A stretch of 64,000 nucleotides of DNA, from positions 1-64,000 of the forward strand of contig NZ_FWXN01000008.1 of assembly GCF_900176385.1 (NCBI RefSeq), in the 5' to 3' direction. Positions within the stretch are counted from its first letter, which is position 1. Every line of letters starts with the position of its first letter. The notes under the pieces are model-generated. The model had not been told where the DNA came from. It saw only the letters and a program-made list of their open reading frames with translations, and did no database searches. The translations under genes were made by a program, and so were the position numbers. Source of the stretch: Janibacter indicus. Its GTDB lineage: Bacteria; Actinomycetota; Actinomycetes; Actinomycetales; Dermatophilaceae. Positions 39,558 through 51,216 of this stretch are shown here, piece by piece.

Positions 39558-41528
39558 TCACCGATCGGCGAAGTTGGCGCTCACCTGACCCAGGAGCCAC
39601 TTCCACAGGGTGGGCGTCACCTCGGGTGAGTAGTGCTGGAAGTCGTTGTACAGCTGCATCCCCGCGACCTCGTCGGTGAACCCCTCGGCACACAGAGCAC
39701 CGTCCAGGTCGATGACCTCGACGTCGTCGTGGGTGTCGGCCCACCGGTCGATGAGCCGGTTGATGACCTTGGGATCCTTGAACTCGGCGACCTTCTCCGG
39801 CTCGTCCTCGAGGCCGGCACGGATCTCGTCGGGGATGTCGTCGGGCACGACCCGGCACGGCACGTTGACCACCTGCACCTGCTCGACGCCGGCGCCCACC
39901 GCCTGCGAGCGCAGCTGCTCCAGCTTGTCCGTGATGACCCGACGGAAGGCCGGGTCGTCCAGCCACAGGCGCTCGCCGTCGACGAGGTGGGGCATGGCCG
40001 TCAGCGGTGAGGCGAAGATGACGAAGACCTCGTCGCCGTTGGCAGCCAACGTGTCCGGCCACTCCTTCTTCAGGTCGGCGCACCACGGCTCGGTCTCCTT
40101 GCGCAGGCCGGCCGCGTAGCTGATGGGCTCGTCAAGCAGGTCGCACCCCTCGCCGGCGAGGTTGTCGACGCGCACGCCGGGGAAGGTCGCGGCGGGCAGC
40201 CGCTGCACGAGGTAGTAGGGCACCGAGTCGCCGTGGACCGCGATGCGCGCCGGCGCGTCCGGTCGGTAGCCGGGCTGGCCCTCGACGAGGTCGGGCACGG
40301 ACTGCAGGCTCGGTGCCGACTCGGCCGTGACGTCCGCCTGCGGCGGCGGGGCGGTGCGCACGAGGCCGAAGGCGGCGACCGCGATCACGACGACCGGGGT
40401 CAGGGCCAGCAGCAGCGGCCTGCGGGTCCGCGGCAGCAGGCCCCGGACGCCCTTGGCGAGGACCGGGACCTCCAGGTAGCGGTAGCACAGGTCGGCGACG
40501 ACGAAGGTCGCCACCATGCACAGCACGAAGAGCAGCGGCCCCGACCCCACGACCCCGGAGAGGGCGACGAAGATCGGCCAGTGCCACAGGTAGAGCCCGT
40601 AGGTGCGACGTCCGGCCCAGGCGAAGGGGGCGAAGGAGAAGAAGGACTGGACCGCGGAGCGCTGCCGGTCGGCGCAGGCGAGGACGATGCCCGCGCCCGC
40701 CAGGCCGAAGAGGAGCTGACCCGGACCGCTGAACATCCACGGGGTGAAGGGGGTGACGAACCAGAAGCACGAGATCGAGCCGACGAGACCCGCGACGCCG
40801 AGCACCTCGAGCCCCCGACGCGGGATGCGCCACGGGCCCCGCCCGGATCGTCGCGGTGCCCGCCAGGCACCGAGCGCGGCGCCGAGGAAGAGCGACTGGG
40901 CGCGGGCGTCGGTGCCGTAGTAGACGCGGCCGTGGTCCGCCTGCTCCGGGAACCCCAGGTGCCAGGTCCACAGCACGGACGCGAGGCAGCCGACCACGAG
41001 AGCCGCGACGACCACCCACCGTCGACGACGACCCGCGAGCGCGAAGAGGGCGATGACGAGCAGCGGGACGACGAGGTAGAACTGCTCCTCGATGGCCAGG
41101 GTCCAGGCGTGCTGGAGCGGCGAGGCCGCGCCCTGGTCACCGAAGTACTCGTCGCCCTGCGCGATGAGGCGCCAGTTCATGACGTAGCCGAGGGTCGCGA
41201 GGATGTCTCCCCCGATGCGGCGACGCTGTCCCCCTTCGGCGAAGAGGGCCCCGTAGACGGCCACGAAGGCCAGCACGGCGACCAGTGCCGGCAGCAGGCG
41301 ACGGATGCGCCGCCGGTAGAAGCCCATGATGTCGATGTCGCCGTGGCGCTCGTACTCCTGCACGAGCAGCCGGACGATGAGGAAGCCGGAGAAGATGAAG
41401 AAGTGGTTGATGACCACCCACATGCCGGCGAGCTGCGAGAGGCCGAAGTGGTAGGCGAGCAGGGCCACCACGAAGACCCCACGGGCACCGTCGAGTGCCG
41501 GGCTGTACTGCCGGCCTGCCTGCGCCAT
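39558..41528 (-). CDS. Acyltransferase-3 / SGNH-domain protein, paralogue
   Basis: The product is about 656 residues with the same architecture as the neighbour: YSPALDGARGVFVVALLAYH, INHFFIFSGFLIVRLL, HAWTLAIEEQFYLVVPLL, TYGLYLWHWPIFVAL in about ten helices, then an SGNH-like domain with the intact ARIAVHGDSVPYYLV (GDS) motif and MQLYNDFQHYSPEVTPTLW near the end (DFQHY as D-x-x-H). It probably O-acylates a cell-envelope polymer. The ATG at 41528 has GGGGGA upstream; an ATG at 41561 would add 11 residues. Stops of the two paralogues are 18 bases apart. Confidence 0.83.
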   Translation of the reverse strand: MAQAGRQYSPALDGARGVFVVALLAYHFGLSQLAGMWVVINHFFIFSGFLIVRLLVQEYERHGDIDIMGFYRRRIRRLLPALVAVLAFVAVYGALFAEGGQRRRIGGDILATLGYVMNWRLIAQGDEYFGDQGAASPLQHAWTLAIEEQFYLVVPLLVIALFALAGRRRRWVVVAALVVGCLASVLWTWHLGFPEQADHGRVYYGTDARAQSLFLGAALGAWRAPRRSGRGPWRIPRRGLEVLGVAGLVGSISCFWFVTPFTPWMFSGPGQLLFGLAGAGIVLACADRQRSAVQSFFSFAPFAWAGRRTYGLYLWHWPIFVALSGVVGSGPLLFVLCMVATFVVADLCYRYLEVPVLAKGVRGLLPRTRRPLLLALTPVVVIAVAAFGLVRTAPPPQADVTAESAPSLQSVPDLVEGQPGYRPDAPARIAVHGDSVPYYLVQRLPAATFPGVRVDNLAGEGCDLLDEPISYAAGLRKETEPWCADLKKEWPDTLAANGDEVFVIFASPLTAMPHLVDGERLWLDDPAFRRVITDKLEQLRSQAVGAGVEQVQVVNVPCRVVPDDIPDEIRAGLEDEPEKVAEFKDPKVINRLIDRWADTHDDVEVIDLDGALCAEGFTDEVAGMQLYNDFQHYSPEVTPTLWKWLLGQVSANFADR

Positions 41529-41651
41529 CGCATCCCCCGTCGCTCCGTCGTCGACGGGCATGCTACTGGGCGCCCACACGTGAGCGAGCCGCTGCCCGCG
41601 TGCAAGACTGGGCGCCGAGCACCGCAGCACCGGAACGAAAAGAGGCAGATC

Positions 41652-44757
<3,106 letters not shown>

Positions 44758-44765
44758 CCGCTCGG

Positions 44766-46259
44766 GTGCGCGCCCGGCACGTCGGGCTGCTCGCCGCCGG
44801 CGGCGTGGGCGCGTGGACGCTCGGGTGGCGGCTCGACGCCCTCCACCTGCGCGGTGACGAGCTCTACTACCGCCAGGCCGCCCTCGACATGCTCGAGGGG
44901 CAGTGGCTCACCAATGCGCAGCACCCGCCGCTGGCCAAGCAGCTCATGGCCCTCACCCACCTCGGGCTCGGCGACACGGTCGTCGCCGACCGCCTGCCCG
45001 CAGCGCTCGCCGCGTGGGTCACCGGGCTCCTCCTCGCCCTCCTCGTGTGGCAGGTCGGGCGCCCCGGCCGGTGGACCGCCCTCGTCGGCATCGCCACGGC
45101 GCTGCTGTGGTGGACCCTCCCCTGGGCTCCCGGGCGCACCGCCACCCTCGAGTCGGTGATGACCTGCGGGCTCGTCGCCGCCCAGCTCGCCTGGACCCTC
45201 ACGGTCACCCGGCGCGACCCGCGCTGGCTCCTCGTCGGTGGCGCCCTCGCCGGGCTGGCCGCCGCGGCCAAGCTCACCGGCGCCCTCGCCCTCGTCGGCC
45301 TGCTCCCGGCAGCGCTGCTCCTGCTGCGGCACCGCCCCGCGCGCACCGTCGTCCCCCTCGCCGCCGCGGCACTGGTCGCGGCCGGGGTGACCTGGGTCTT
45401 CCCCTTCGTCCCGATGGAGGGCGAGGCGCTGCGGGCGATGACCACGCCGGTGACCTTCCAGCTCGGCCACGCCGAGGCGGGGCACACCGTCGTCGTCGCG
45501 GGGCAGACCCACCACCACGCGCCATGGTGGACCTCGCTGTGGTTCGCGCTTCAACGGCTCGGGCCGCTCGCGGCTGCCGGGCTCGTCCTCGGTGCCCTCG
45601 TCGGGTTGGCCCGGCACGGGGCGCGGCTCGCGCCCGTCGCCACGACCCTGCTCGGTCTCGTCGTCGCGATGAGCCTCTCCCCCGTGCAGCTCGGCCACTA
45701 CCAGTACGTCTGGTGGCCGCTGCTCCTCGCGCTCGCGGGGTGTGCGCTGGCGCCGAGCCACCGGGCCACCCGGCGTGGACCCGCCGGGCGGTGGGCCGGG
45801 CCCGTGGCGTCGGGCGGGGCCGCGCTCGCCCTCCTGCCCGCCGTCGTCCTCGCCGCTGACCACGTCGGCGCCGTGGCCCGCACCGAGCCCAGCGGGCTCA
45901 CCCTCGCCCCGGACGTGCTCGCGCGCGAGGTGCCCGAGGGGACGACGATCACGATCTGGTCCGACCCTTGGCCGACGCAGGTCGCGCTGCCGGGCCGCCG
46001 GCTGACGACGACGATGCCGGGCAGCCTGGCGCCCCGGGCCCTGCTCGTCGACCGCTCCTATGCCGCCCGCTCGGACGCCATGGACCCGCACCTGTGGCGG
46101 GCCTGCCGTCCGGTGCCCTACTCCGAGCACCGGGTCGGCGACCTCGTGCTCTTCGTCCGGCAGGCCGACCCGCACCCGGCCTTCGTGCCGGACCCGGGCT
46201 GCGGCCCCCTTCGCCCGGCAGCGTCCGGGGGCGCGAGTCGGCCTACAGCGCCGCGATGA
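44766..46259 (+). CDS. GT39-type membrane glycosyltransferase
   Basis: This 497-residue protein has about ten helices. The first loop has LRGDELYYRQAALDML (the Asp-Glu pair of GT-C transferases) followed by NAQHPPLAKQLMAL, the HPPL feature of the dolichyl-phosphate-mannose-protein mannosyltransferase/ArnT group. A second soluble part sits near the C-terminus (SEHRVGDLVLFVRQ). It would transfer a sugar from a polyprenyl phosphate to an envelope acceptor that cannot be named. The GTG at 44766 was selected as the first in-frame start after the serC stop. It ends 17 bases into the convergent short ORF. Confidence 0.78.
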   Translation: MRARHVGLLAAGGVGAWTLGWRLDALHLRGDELYYRQAALDMLEGQWLTNAQHPPLAKQLMALTHLGLGDTVVADRLPAALAAWVTGLLLALLVWQVGRPGRWTALVGIATALLWWTLPWAPGRTATLESVMTCGLVAAQLAWTLTVTRRDPRWLLVGGALAGLAAAAKLTGALALVGLLPAALLLLRHRPARTVVPLAAAALVAAGVTWVFPFVPMEGEALRAMTTPVTFQLGHAEAGHTVVVAGQTHHHAPWWTSLWFALQRLGPLAAAGLVLGALVGLARHGARLAPVATTLLGLVVAMSLSPVQLGHYQYVWWPLLLALAGCALAPSHRATRRGPAGRWAGPVASGGAALALLPAVVLAADHVGAVARTEPSGLTLAPDVLAREVPEGTTITIWSDPWPTQVALPGRRLTTTMPGSLAPRALLVDRSYAARSDAMDPHLWRACRPVPYSEHRVGDLVLFVRQADPHPAFVPDPGCGPLRPAASGGASRPTAPR

Positions 46260-46323
46260 TCGCGACGAGGACGAGGGAGGCGAGTACGACCCACGTCATG
46301 ACCCGGCGGAAGCGCGGGGTCAT
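46243..46323 (-). CDS. 26-residue single-helix membrane peptide
   Basis: The short frame MTPRFRRVMTWVVLASLVLV-AIIAAL has three basic residues then one hydrophobic helix. Its ATG overlaps the MFS stop (ATGA), so it is translationally coupled to it. Small membrane peptides coupled to carriers are known, but no family was recognised and the end overlaps the convergent GT39 gene by 17 bases. It is reported because start, overlap and helix are coherent. Confidence 0.4.
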   Translation of the reverse strand: MTPRFRRVMTWVVLASLVLVAIIAAL

Positions 46324-47603
46324 CGGGCGGCCTGCGGCACGTCGTGGGTCGGCGCGGAGGAGACCCGCACCCGGGGTCGGCGTTGGCTGGAGTAGGTCAC
46401 CTCGACATTCTCGTGCCGACCGAGCCAGATCGAGACTCCGACGAGCGTGATCCCGACCGCGGCGGCCCCGATGCCGATCGTCCAGCGCGGGCCGAGGACG
46501 TCGCCGACCCAGCCGATGATCGGCGCGCCGAGCGGTGTCCCGCCGAAGAAGATCGCCATGTAGAGGGCCATGACGCGGCCGCGCATCATCGGGTCGGTGC
46601 GCATCTGGACCATGGCATTGGCCGTCGTCATCGCCGTCAGAGCGGTCAGGCCGCACGCCGCGAGCGCCACCGCGAAGCTCGCGTAGGTCGGGGCGATCGC
46701 GGTCCCGGCCGCGGCGAAGGTGAAGCCGACGAGCGAGAGCAGCAGCACCCGCAGCCGCGGCTCGCTGCGCCGGGCGGCGAGCAGCGCGGCGCTCAGCGAG
46801 CCGACCGCCATGATCGAGCCGAGCAGGCCGTAGCCCTCGGCGCCCCGCCCGAAGACCTGGGTGGCCATGAGCGCGATGGTGATCTGGAAGTTCATGCCGA
46901 AGGTGCCCAGGACGAAGATCAGCACCATGACGAGGATGATGTCGGGCCGGCCGCGCACGTAGCGCAGGCCCTCGCGGGCCGAGCCGCGGCCGGTCACGCG
47001 CGGGGCCGGGGTCAGCTCGCTCGCCCGCAGAGCGAGCAGCGCGACGATGACCGTGACGAAGGACAGCGAGTTGACGAGCAGCGCCTGGCCCGAGCCGATG
47101 CCCGCGATGACGAGACCGGCGACCGCCGGGCCGATGAGCCGGCCGAGGTTGAAGGAGGCGCTGTTGAGGGCGACCGCATTGCTCAGCCGCTCGCGCGGCA
47201 CCATCTCGGAGACGAAGGTCTGCCGCGCCGGGTTGTCGAAGGCCGTGGCGACGCCGGTCATGAGCGCCAGCAGGTAGAAGTGCCACAGCTGCGCCGCCCC
47301 GGTGACGACGAGAACACCGCCGACGAGCGCGGTCAGGCCGAGCACCGCCTGGGTGAGCAGCAGCAGCGAGCGCTTGGGGAAGCGGTCGACGACCGCGCCG
47401 GTCCACGGCGCGAGGAGCAGCATCGGGAGGAACTGCAGGCCGGTGACGATGCCCAGCGCGCTCGCCGAGTGATCGGTGAGCTCGGTGAGCACGACCCAGT
47501 CCTGGGCGACGCGGCCCATCCAGGTGCCGACGTTGGAGACGATCGCGCCCAGGGCGTAGATGCGGTAGTTGCGGATCGAGAGGGAGGCGAAGGTGGGGCT
47601 CAT
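46320..47603 (-). CDS. MFS transporter (EntS-like) in a MarR operon
   Basis: This 427-residue exporter has about 12 helices and the MFS_3/EntS layout: FASLSIRNYRIYALGAIVSN, VGTWMGRVAQDWVVLTEL, AFDNPARQTFVSEMVPRE and NAVALNSASFNLGRLIGPAV. It probably pumps out a drug or siderophore-like compound. The ATG overlaps the marR stop by four bases, so expression follows the regulator. A 26-residue membrane peptide overlaps its stop. Confidence 0.87.
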   Translation of the reverse strand: MSPTFASLSIRNYRIYALGAIVSNVGTWMGRVAQDWVVLTELTDHSASALGIVTGLQFLPMLLLAPWTGAVVDRFPKRSLLLLTQAVLGLTALVGGVLVVTGAAQLWHFYLLALMTGVATAFDNPARQTFVSEMVPRERLSNAVALNSASFNLGRLIGPAVAGLVIAGIGSGQALLVNSLSFVTVIVALLALRASELTPAPRVTGRGSAREGLRYVRGRPDIILVMVLIFVLGTFGMNFQITIALMATQVFGRGAEGYGLLGSIMAVGSLSAALLAARRSEPRLRVLLLSLVGFTFAAAGTAIAPTYASFAVALAACGLTALTAMTTANAMVQMRTDPMMRGRVMALYMAIFFGGTPLGAPIIGWVGDVLGPRWTIGIGAAAVGITLVGVSIWLGRHENVEVTYSSQRRPRVRVSSAPTHDVPQAAR

Positions 47604-48037
47604 CGGGCGGCGATCCGCTGCAGCAGGTCGGTGGCGGCCCGCAGGGTCGCCTGCTCGTCGCCGGTGAGCTCGGCGACCCGCTCGGTCATCCACTTGTCTC
47701 GGCGGCGGCGGGTGAGCGTCAGCGTGGCGCGCCCCTCGGCGGTGAGCTCGACGAGCACCCGGCGCCCGTCCTGCGGGTCGTCGTGCCGCTCGACGAGGCC
47801 GTCGTCGGCGAGGCAGCCGACCGTGCGGGTCATGCTCGGGGCCGAGACCTTTTCGACGTCGGCCAGGGCGCGCGGGGTGAGCGGCCCGTCCTCGAGCCGC
47901 GACAGGACCGAGAACTGGTGCGGCGCAATGGCGTCGGTGCTCTCGAAGCGGACCCGCCGACTGATCCGCATGCACGCGAGGCGCAGGTCCTCGCTCAGGC
48001 TGCTGATGGCCTCGTGGCCCACCTCGTCACCGGACAC
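47600..48037 (-). CDS. MarR family transcriptional regulator
   Basis: The 145-residue winged-helix regulator has APHQFSVLSRLEDGPLTPRA, KVSAPSMTRTVGCLADDGLV (recognition helix) and the wing HDDPQDGRRVLVELTAEG. It is first in a two-gene operon with an MFS exporter, so it most likely represses the pair and is released by a substrate of the pump. An inverted repeat with nine-base arms lies 26 bases upstream of its start. Confidence 0.9.
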   Translation of the reverse strand: MSGDEVGHEAISSLSEDLRLACMRISRRVRFESTDAIAPHQFSVLSRLEDGPLTPRALADVEKVSAPSMTRTVGCLADDGLVERHDDPQDGRRVLVELTAEGRATLTLTRRRRDKWMTERVAELTGDEQATLRAATDLLQRIAAR

Positions 48038-48063
48038 GGATCTCCCTTCGCTCGCCAGAACAC

Positions 48064-48091
48064 GTTAGCACAACTCATTACCTGTGCTAAC
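48064..48091. promoter_or_regulatory. Putative MarR operator
   Basis: GTTAGCACA at 48064-48072 and TGTGCTAAC at 48083-48091 are perfect inverted nine-base arms separated by ten bases. It starts 27 bases before the marR start codon and covers a TAATGA on the minus strand that could be a -10 box, so binding would block the promoter. Autoregulation by this MarR is inferred from position. Confidence 0.7.
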
Positions 48092-48130
48092 TAATCCCAC
48101 CTGTCCCGGGATTCTCGGGTGACCCGGAAA

Positions 48131-48173
48131 ACCCCCGCTTCGCAAGGGTTTGGAACCCTTGCGAAGCGGGGGT
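48131..48173 (-). terminator. Hairpin terminator of the NCS2 permease gene
   Basis: Twenty-base arms (48131-48150 and 48154-48173) pair perfectly around a TGG loop; the left arm begins ACCCCCGCTTCGC. On the minus strand the hairpin lies 26 bases after the permease stop and is followed by TTTTCC, as in an intrinsic terminator. It also insulates the marR promoter region next to it. Confidence 0.85.
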
Positions 48174-48199
48174 AAGTCCTGCGAAGTGGGAGGGGCCCG

Positions 48200-49684
48200 T
48201 CACTCGACGCCGAGGATCCCCTTGATCGGGTCGATGCCGAAGTAGAGGACGAAGAGCACGCCGACGAGCCACATGAGCGGGTGGATCGTCGCGGCCTTGC
48301 CACGCACCACCTTGATGAAGACATAGCTGACGAAGCCGGCGCCGATGCCCGCGGTGATCGAGTAGGTGAAGGGCATGAGGATGATCGTCAGGAAGGCCGG
48401 GATGGCGATCTCCAGGTCGTCCCAGTCGATCTCCTTGACCTGCTGCATCATGAGGAAGCCCACGAGCACGAGCGCCGGGGTCGCGGCCTCGTAGGGCACG
48501 ACGGCGACGAGCGGCGACAGGAAGGTCGTCAGCAGGAAGAGCACGCCGGTGACCACCGAGGCCAGACCCGTGCGCGCGCCCTCGCCGACACCCGAGGCGG
48601 ACTCGATGTAGCTCGTGTTGGAGCTGACCGAGGCGGCACCACCAGCGACCGCGGCGAGCGAGTCGACGACGAGGATCTTCTGGCTGTTGGGCGGGTTGCC
48701 CTCCTCGTCGAGCAGGTCGCCCTCGGCGCCGACAGCGACCATCGTGCCCATCGTGTCGAAGAAGTCGGCAAGCAGGATCGTGAAGACGAGCAGCGCCGCG
48801 GAGACGATGCCGATCTTGTCGAAGGAGCCGAGGAGGTTGAAGTCGCCGAGGAGGCCGAAGTCCGGGGTCGCGACGAGCGAGCTCGGCAGGCTCGGGACGT
48901 TGAGCCCCCAGCCGGTCGGGTTGACCAGCTCGCCGGCCTCGTTGGTCTGGCCGCCGATGTCGAAGACCGCCTCGACGACCATCGCGAGGATCGTCGTGCC
49001 GAGGATGCCGTAGAGGATCGCGCCCTTCACCCCGCGCACGTGCAGCGTGATGATGATGAAGAGGCCGATGACGAAGACGAGCAGCGGCCAGCCGGCGAGG
49101 AAGCCGCCGACCCCGAGCTCACCCAGCGGGCCGCCCTCGGCCTTGCGCACGAAGCCGGCGTCGACGAGACCGACGACGGTGATGAAGAGGCCGATGCCGA
49201 CGCTGATCGCCGTCTTGAGCGGCGGCGGCACGGCGTGCAGCACCGCCTTGCGGAAGCCGGTGAGCACGAGCAGCAGGATGATCAGGCCCTCGAGGACGAT
49301 CAGGCCCATCGCGTCGGCCCAGGTCATCTCGGGCAGCTTGGCGATGCCGAAGGCGACGAAGGCGTTGAGCCCCAGGCCGGCCGCGAGCGCCAGCGGATAG
49401 TTGGCGACGACACCCATGAGGAGGGTCATCACGCCGGCGACGAGCGCGGTGCAGGCCGCGACCATCGCGAGGTTGGGCCCGTCACCGCCGCCGAGGAAGC
49501 CTCCGGTCGAGTCCTCCTGGGTGCCGATGATCAGCGGGTTGAGGACGACGATGTAGGCCATGGTGAAGAAGGTGGCGAACCCACCACGGACCTCGCGGCT
49601 GACGGACGAGCCGCGTTCGGTGATCTTGAAGTACCGCTCGAGAGCGGAGCCCTCCGTCGACGGGCGGGCAGCAGGGGTGCTCAT
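48200..49684 (-). CDS. NCS2 family purine permease (AzgA/PbuG-like)
   Basis: This 494-residue carrier has about 13-14 helices. VRGGFATFFTMAYIVVLNPL, GLGLNAFVAFGI, VGIGLFITVVGLVDAGFV, LLADFFDTMGTMVAVG and SSNTSYIESASGVGEGARTG are typical of the AzgA-like group that imports guanine, hypoxanthine or adenine with protons. The start is the ATG at 49684; a longer in-frame start lies in low-homology sequence. No purine riboswitch was found upstream. It is followed by a strong terminator. Confidence 0.9.
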   Translation of the reverse strand: MSTPAARPSTEGSALERYFKITERGSSVSREVRGGFATFFTMAYIVVLNPLIIGTQEDSTGGFLGGGDGPNLAMVAACTALVAGVMTLLMGVVANYPLALAAGLGLNAFVAFGIAKLPEMTWADAMGLIVLEGLIILLLVLTGFRKAVLHAVPPPLKTAISVGIGLFITVVGLVDAGFVRKAEGGPLGELGVGGFLAGWPLLVFVIGLFIIITLHVRGVKGAILYGILGTTILAMVVEAVFDIGGQTNEAGELVNPTGWGLNVPSLPSSLVATPDFGLLGDFNLLGSFDKIGIVSAALLVFTILLADFFDTMGTMVAVGAEGDLLDEEGNPPNSQKILVVDSLAAVAGGAASVSSNTSYIESASGVGEGARTGLASVVTGVLFLLTTFLSPLVAVVPYEAATPALVLVGFLMMQQVKEIDWDDLEIAIPAFLTIILMPFTYSITAGIGAGFVSYVFIKVVRGKAATIHPLMWLVGVLFVLYFGIDPIKGILGVE

Positions 49685-49757
49685 GGGCCGACATCGTATT
49701 GCCGTGGCGGCCGTGCTCCTGCATCCGATCCCCCTGCCCCGCACCTACGCTGGGGCC

Positions 49758-49943
49758 ATGACCCGGATCGTCCTCGTGGGCTCGCTGCTGTGGCTGCTCG
49801 CCCTCGTCGCGACCCTCGTCGTGCCCGGTTGGCACACCGGCGACCGGTCGTGGTGGCCGTGGACGTGCGTCACCGGCCTCACCCTGGGGTTGCTCGGCTG
49901 GGGCTACCTGCGCCGCGGCCGCGGCAATGCCGAGCAGGCCTAG
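49758..49943 (+). CDS. DUF2530 small membrane protein
   Basis: The 61-residue protein has two helices (IVLVGSLLWLLALVATLVV and VTGLTLGLLGWGYL) joined by a Trp-rich loop, WWPWTCVTG, matching DUF2530. It is common beside NCS2 permease and DUF3027 genes in actinobacteria. The function is unknown. The ATG start is at 49758. Confidence 0.75.
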   Translation: MTRIVLVGSLLWLLALVATLVVPGWHTGDRSWWPWTCVTGLTLGLLGWGYLRRGRGNAEQA

Positions 49944-49955
49944 GGCCGAGCAGGC

Positions 49956-50693
49956 CTAGAGGACCTCGAGCACCTCGTCGTCGAGGATCGGCTCGCCGAC
50001 CTTCTCCGGCTCGGGGGCGTCCATGTCGATCTCGGAGTGGGCGCCACAGCCGTGGTCGCGGCTGACGACGCCGCCGTCGCTCGGGCTCCACTCGTTGGCG
50101 CAGACGCCGAAGACCGAGCGCAGGGCGCCCGCCATCGGGATGAAGTAGCCGCACCCCGCGCAGCGCGCGGGAGCCTTGGTCGCGACCTCGGCGGTCGGAC
50201 CGTGGGCGCCGTCGTACCAACGCTGAGCGGCCCGGTCGCGGCCCTCGGCGGACAGCACCCGCGGGCGCCCGAGACCGAGCTCCCACAGGGCCACCGCGTC
50301 GACGTCCTCGTCGCCCGTGGCCTCGAAGCCGGCCTCGAGGTTGGGGTCGTCGTCGATCTTGGGCGTGACGTCGCCGGGGCCGACGTCGCCGGGGGCGAGC
50401 CGGTCAGCCCACGGCAGCCACTCCGGCGAGAGGATCGCGTCGTCGCCGGGCAGCAGCTGGGTCTCGCAGACGGTCGCCGTCTTGGCGCGCGGGGCGCGGG
50501 TGACCGTCACCGCCCACGCCCACCCGCCGTAGCCGGGCAGGGTCGCGGCGAACCAGTGAGTGCCGAGCCGCTCGCCGTCGAGGGTGAAGCCGACGTGCTC
50601 GCCGACGCCCTCCCCCTTCGTCGCCTCGAGCAGCTCGCGACGGGCCGGCTCGACCGCGGCCGCGAGCACGGCATCGGACTTGGCGCGTGCCAT
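49956..50693 (-). CDS. DUF3027 family protein
   Basis: This 245-residue protein resembles DUF3027: HVGFTLDGERLGTHWFAATL, GYGGWAWAVTVTRAPRAKTA and a C-terminal zinc-knuckle-like segment with CAGCGYFIPMAGALRSVFGV plus a later HGCGAH. Its function is not known. It follows the cold-shock gene by one base on the same strand, an arrangement conserved in actinobacteria, so the two probably work or are expressed together. Confidence 0.8.
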   Translation of the reverse strand: MARAKSDAVLAAAVEPARRELLEATKGEGVGEHVGFTLDGERLGTHWFAATLPGYGGWAWAVTVTRAPRAKTATVCETQLLPGDDAILSPEWLPWADRLAPGDVGPGDVTPKIDDDPNLEAGFEATGDEDVDAVALWELGLGRPRVLSAEGRDRAAQRWYDGAHGPTAEVATKAPARCAGCGYFIPMAGALRSVFGVCANEWSPSDGGVVSRDHGCGAHSEIDMDAPEPEKVGEPILDDEVLEVL

Positions 50694-50694
50694 C

Positions 50695-51090
50695 TCAGCC
50701 CTCCAGGTCGTCGGCGACGCGGCGCAGGACCTGCGCGACCTTGGCGCCCTGCGCCTTGTCGGGGTAGCGACCACGGCGCAGGCCGTTGCCGATGCCGTCG
50801 AGGAGCTTGATGACGTCCTCGACGATCGCGGCCATGTCCTCGGCGCCCTTGCGGTCGCGCTGGCGCAGGTTGGAGGTGACGCTCGGCGGGGTGTCGAGGA
50901 CCTTGACCGCCAGAGCTTGGGCGCCGCGGCGGCCCTCGACGATGCCGTAGTCCACGCGGGTACCGCCCTTGAGCGTCGTCGTGCCCTCGGGCAGGGCATT
51001 GGCGTGGAGGAAGATGTCCGCGCCGTCGTCCCCGGAGATGAAGCCGAAGCCCTTCTCCGCGTCGTACCACTTGACCTTGCCAGTGGGCAC
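50695..51090 (-). CDS. Cold-shock domain protein with C-terminal extension
   Basis: The protein has 131 residues; the first 66 are a CspA-type domain: GKVKWYDAEKGFGFISG with RNP1 (KGFGFI), and DIFLHANALPEG replacing the usual VFVHFSAI of RNP2. Residues 67-131 form an added charged helical part (DRKGAEDMAAIVEDVIKLLD and KVAQVLRRVADDLEG). Ordinary Csps are about 67 residues. It binds single-stranded nucleic acid. The start is the GTG at 51090. It is one base from the DUF3027 gene and divergent from the MFS gene. Confidence 0.87.
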   Translation of the reverse strand: MPTGKVKWYDAEKGFGFISGDDGADIFLHANALPEGTTTLKGGTRVDYGIVEGRRGAQALAVKVLDTPPSVTSNLRQRDRKGAEDMAAIVEDVIKLLDGIGNGLRRGRYPDKAQGAKVAQVLRRVADDLEG

Positions 51091-51216
51091 CGTGCACCTC
51101 TTGCTCGCATACGAAAGTGTGTGGGCGCACCGGATCGTGCACCGCCCCCAAGGCTAACCCGAGCAGGCCGAAACGCAGTGGTCGGCCGTCGGTGCCGTGG
51201 GGCAGCATTGCCCCTC

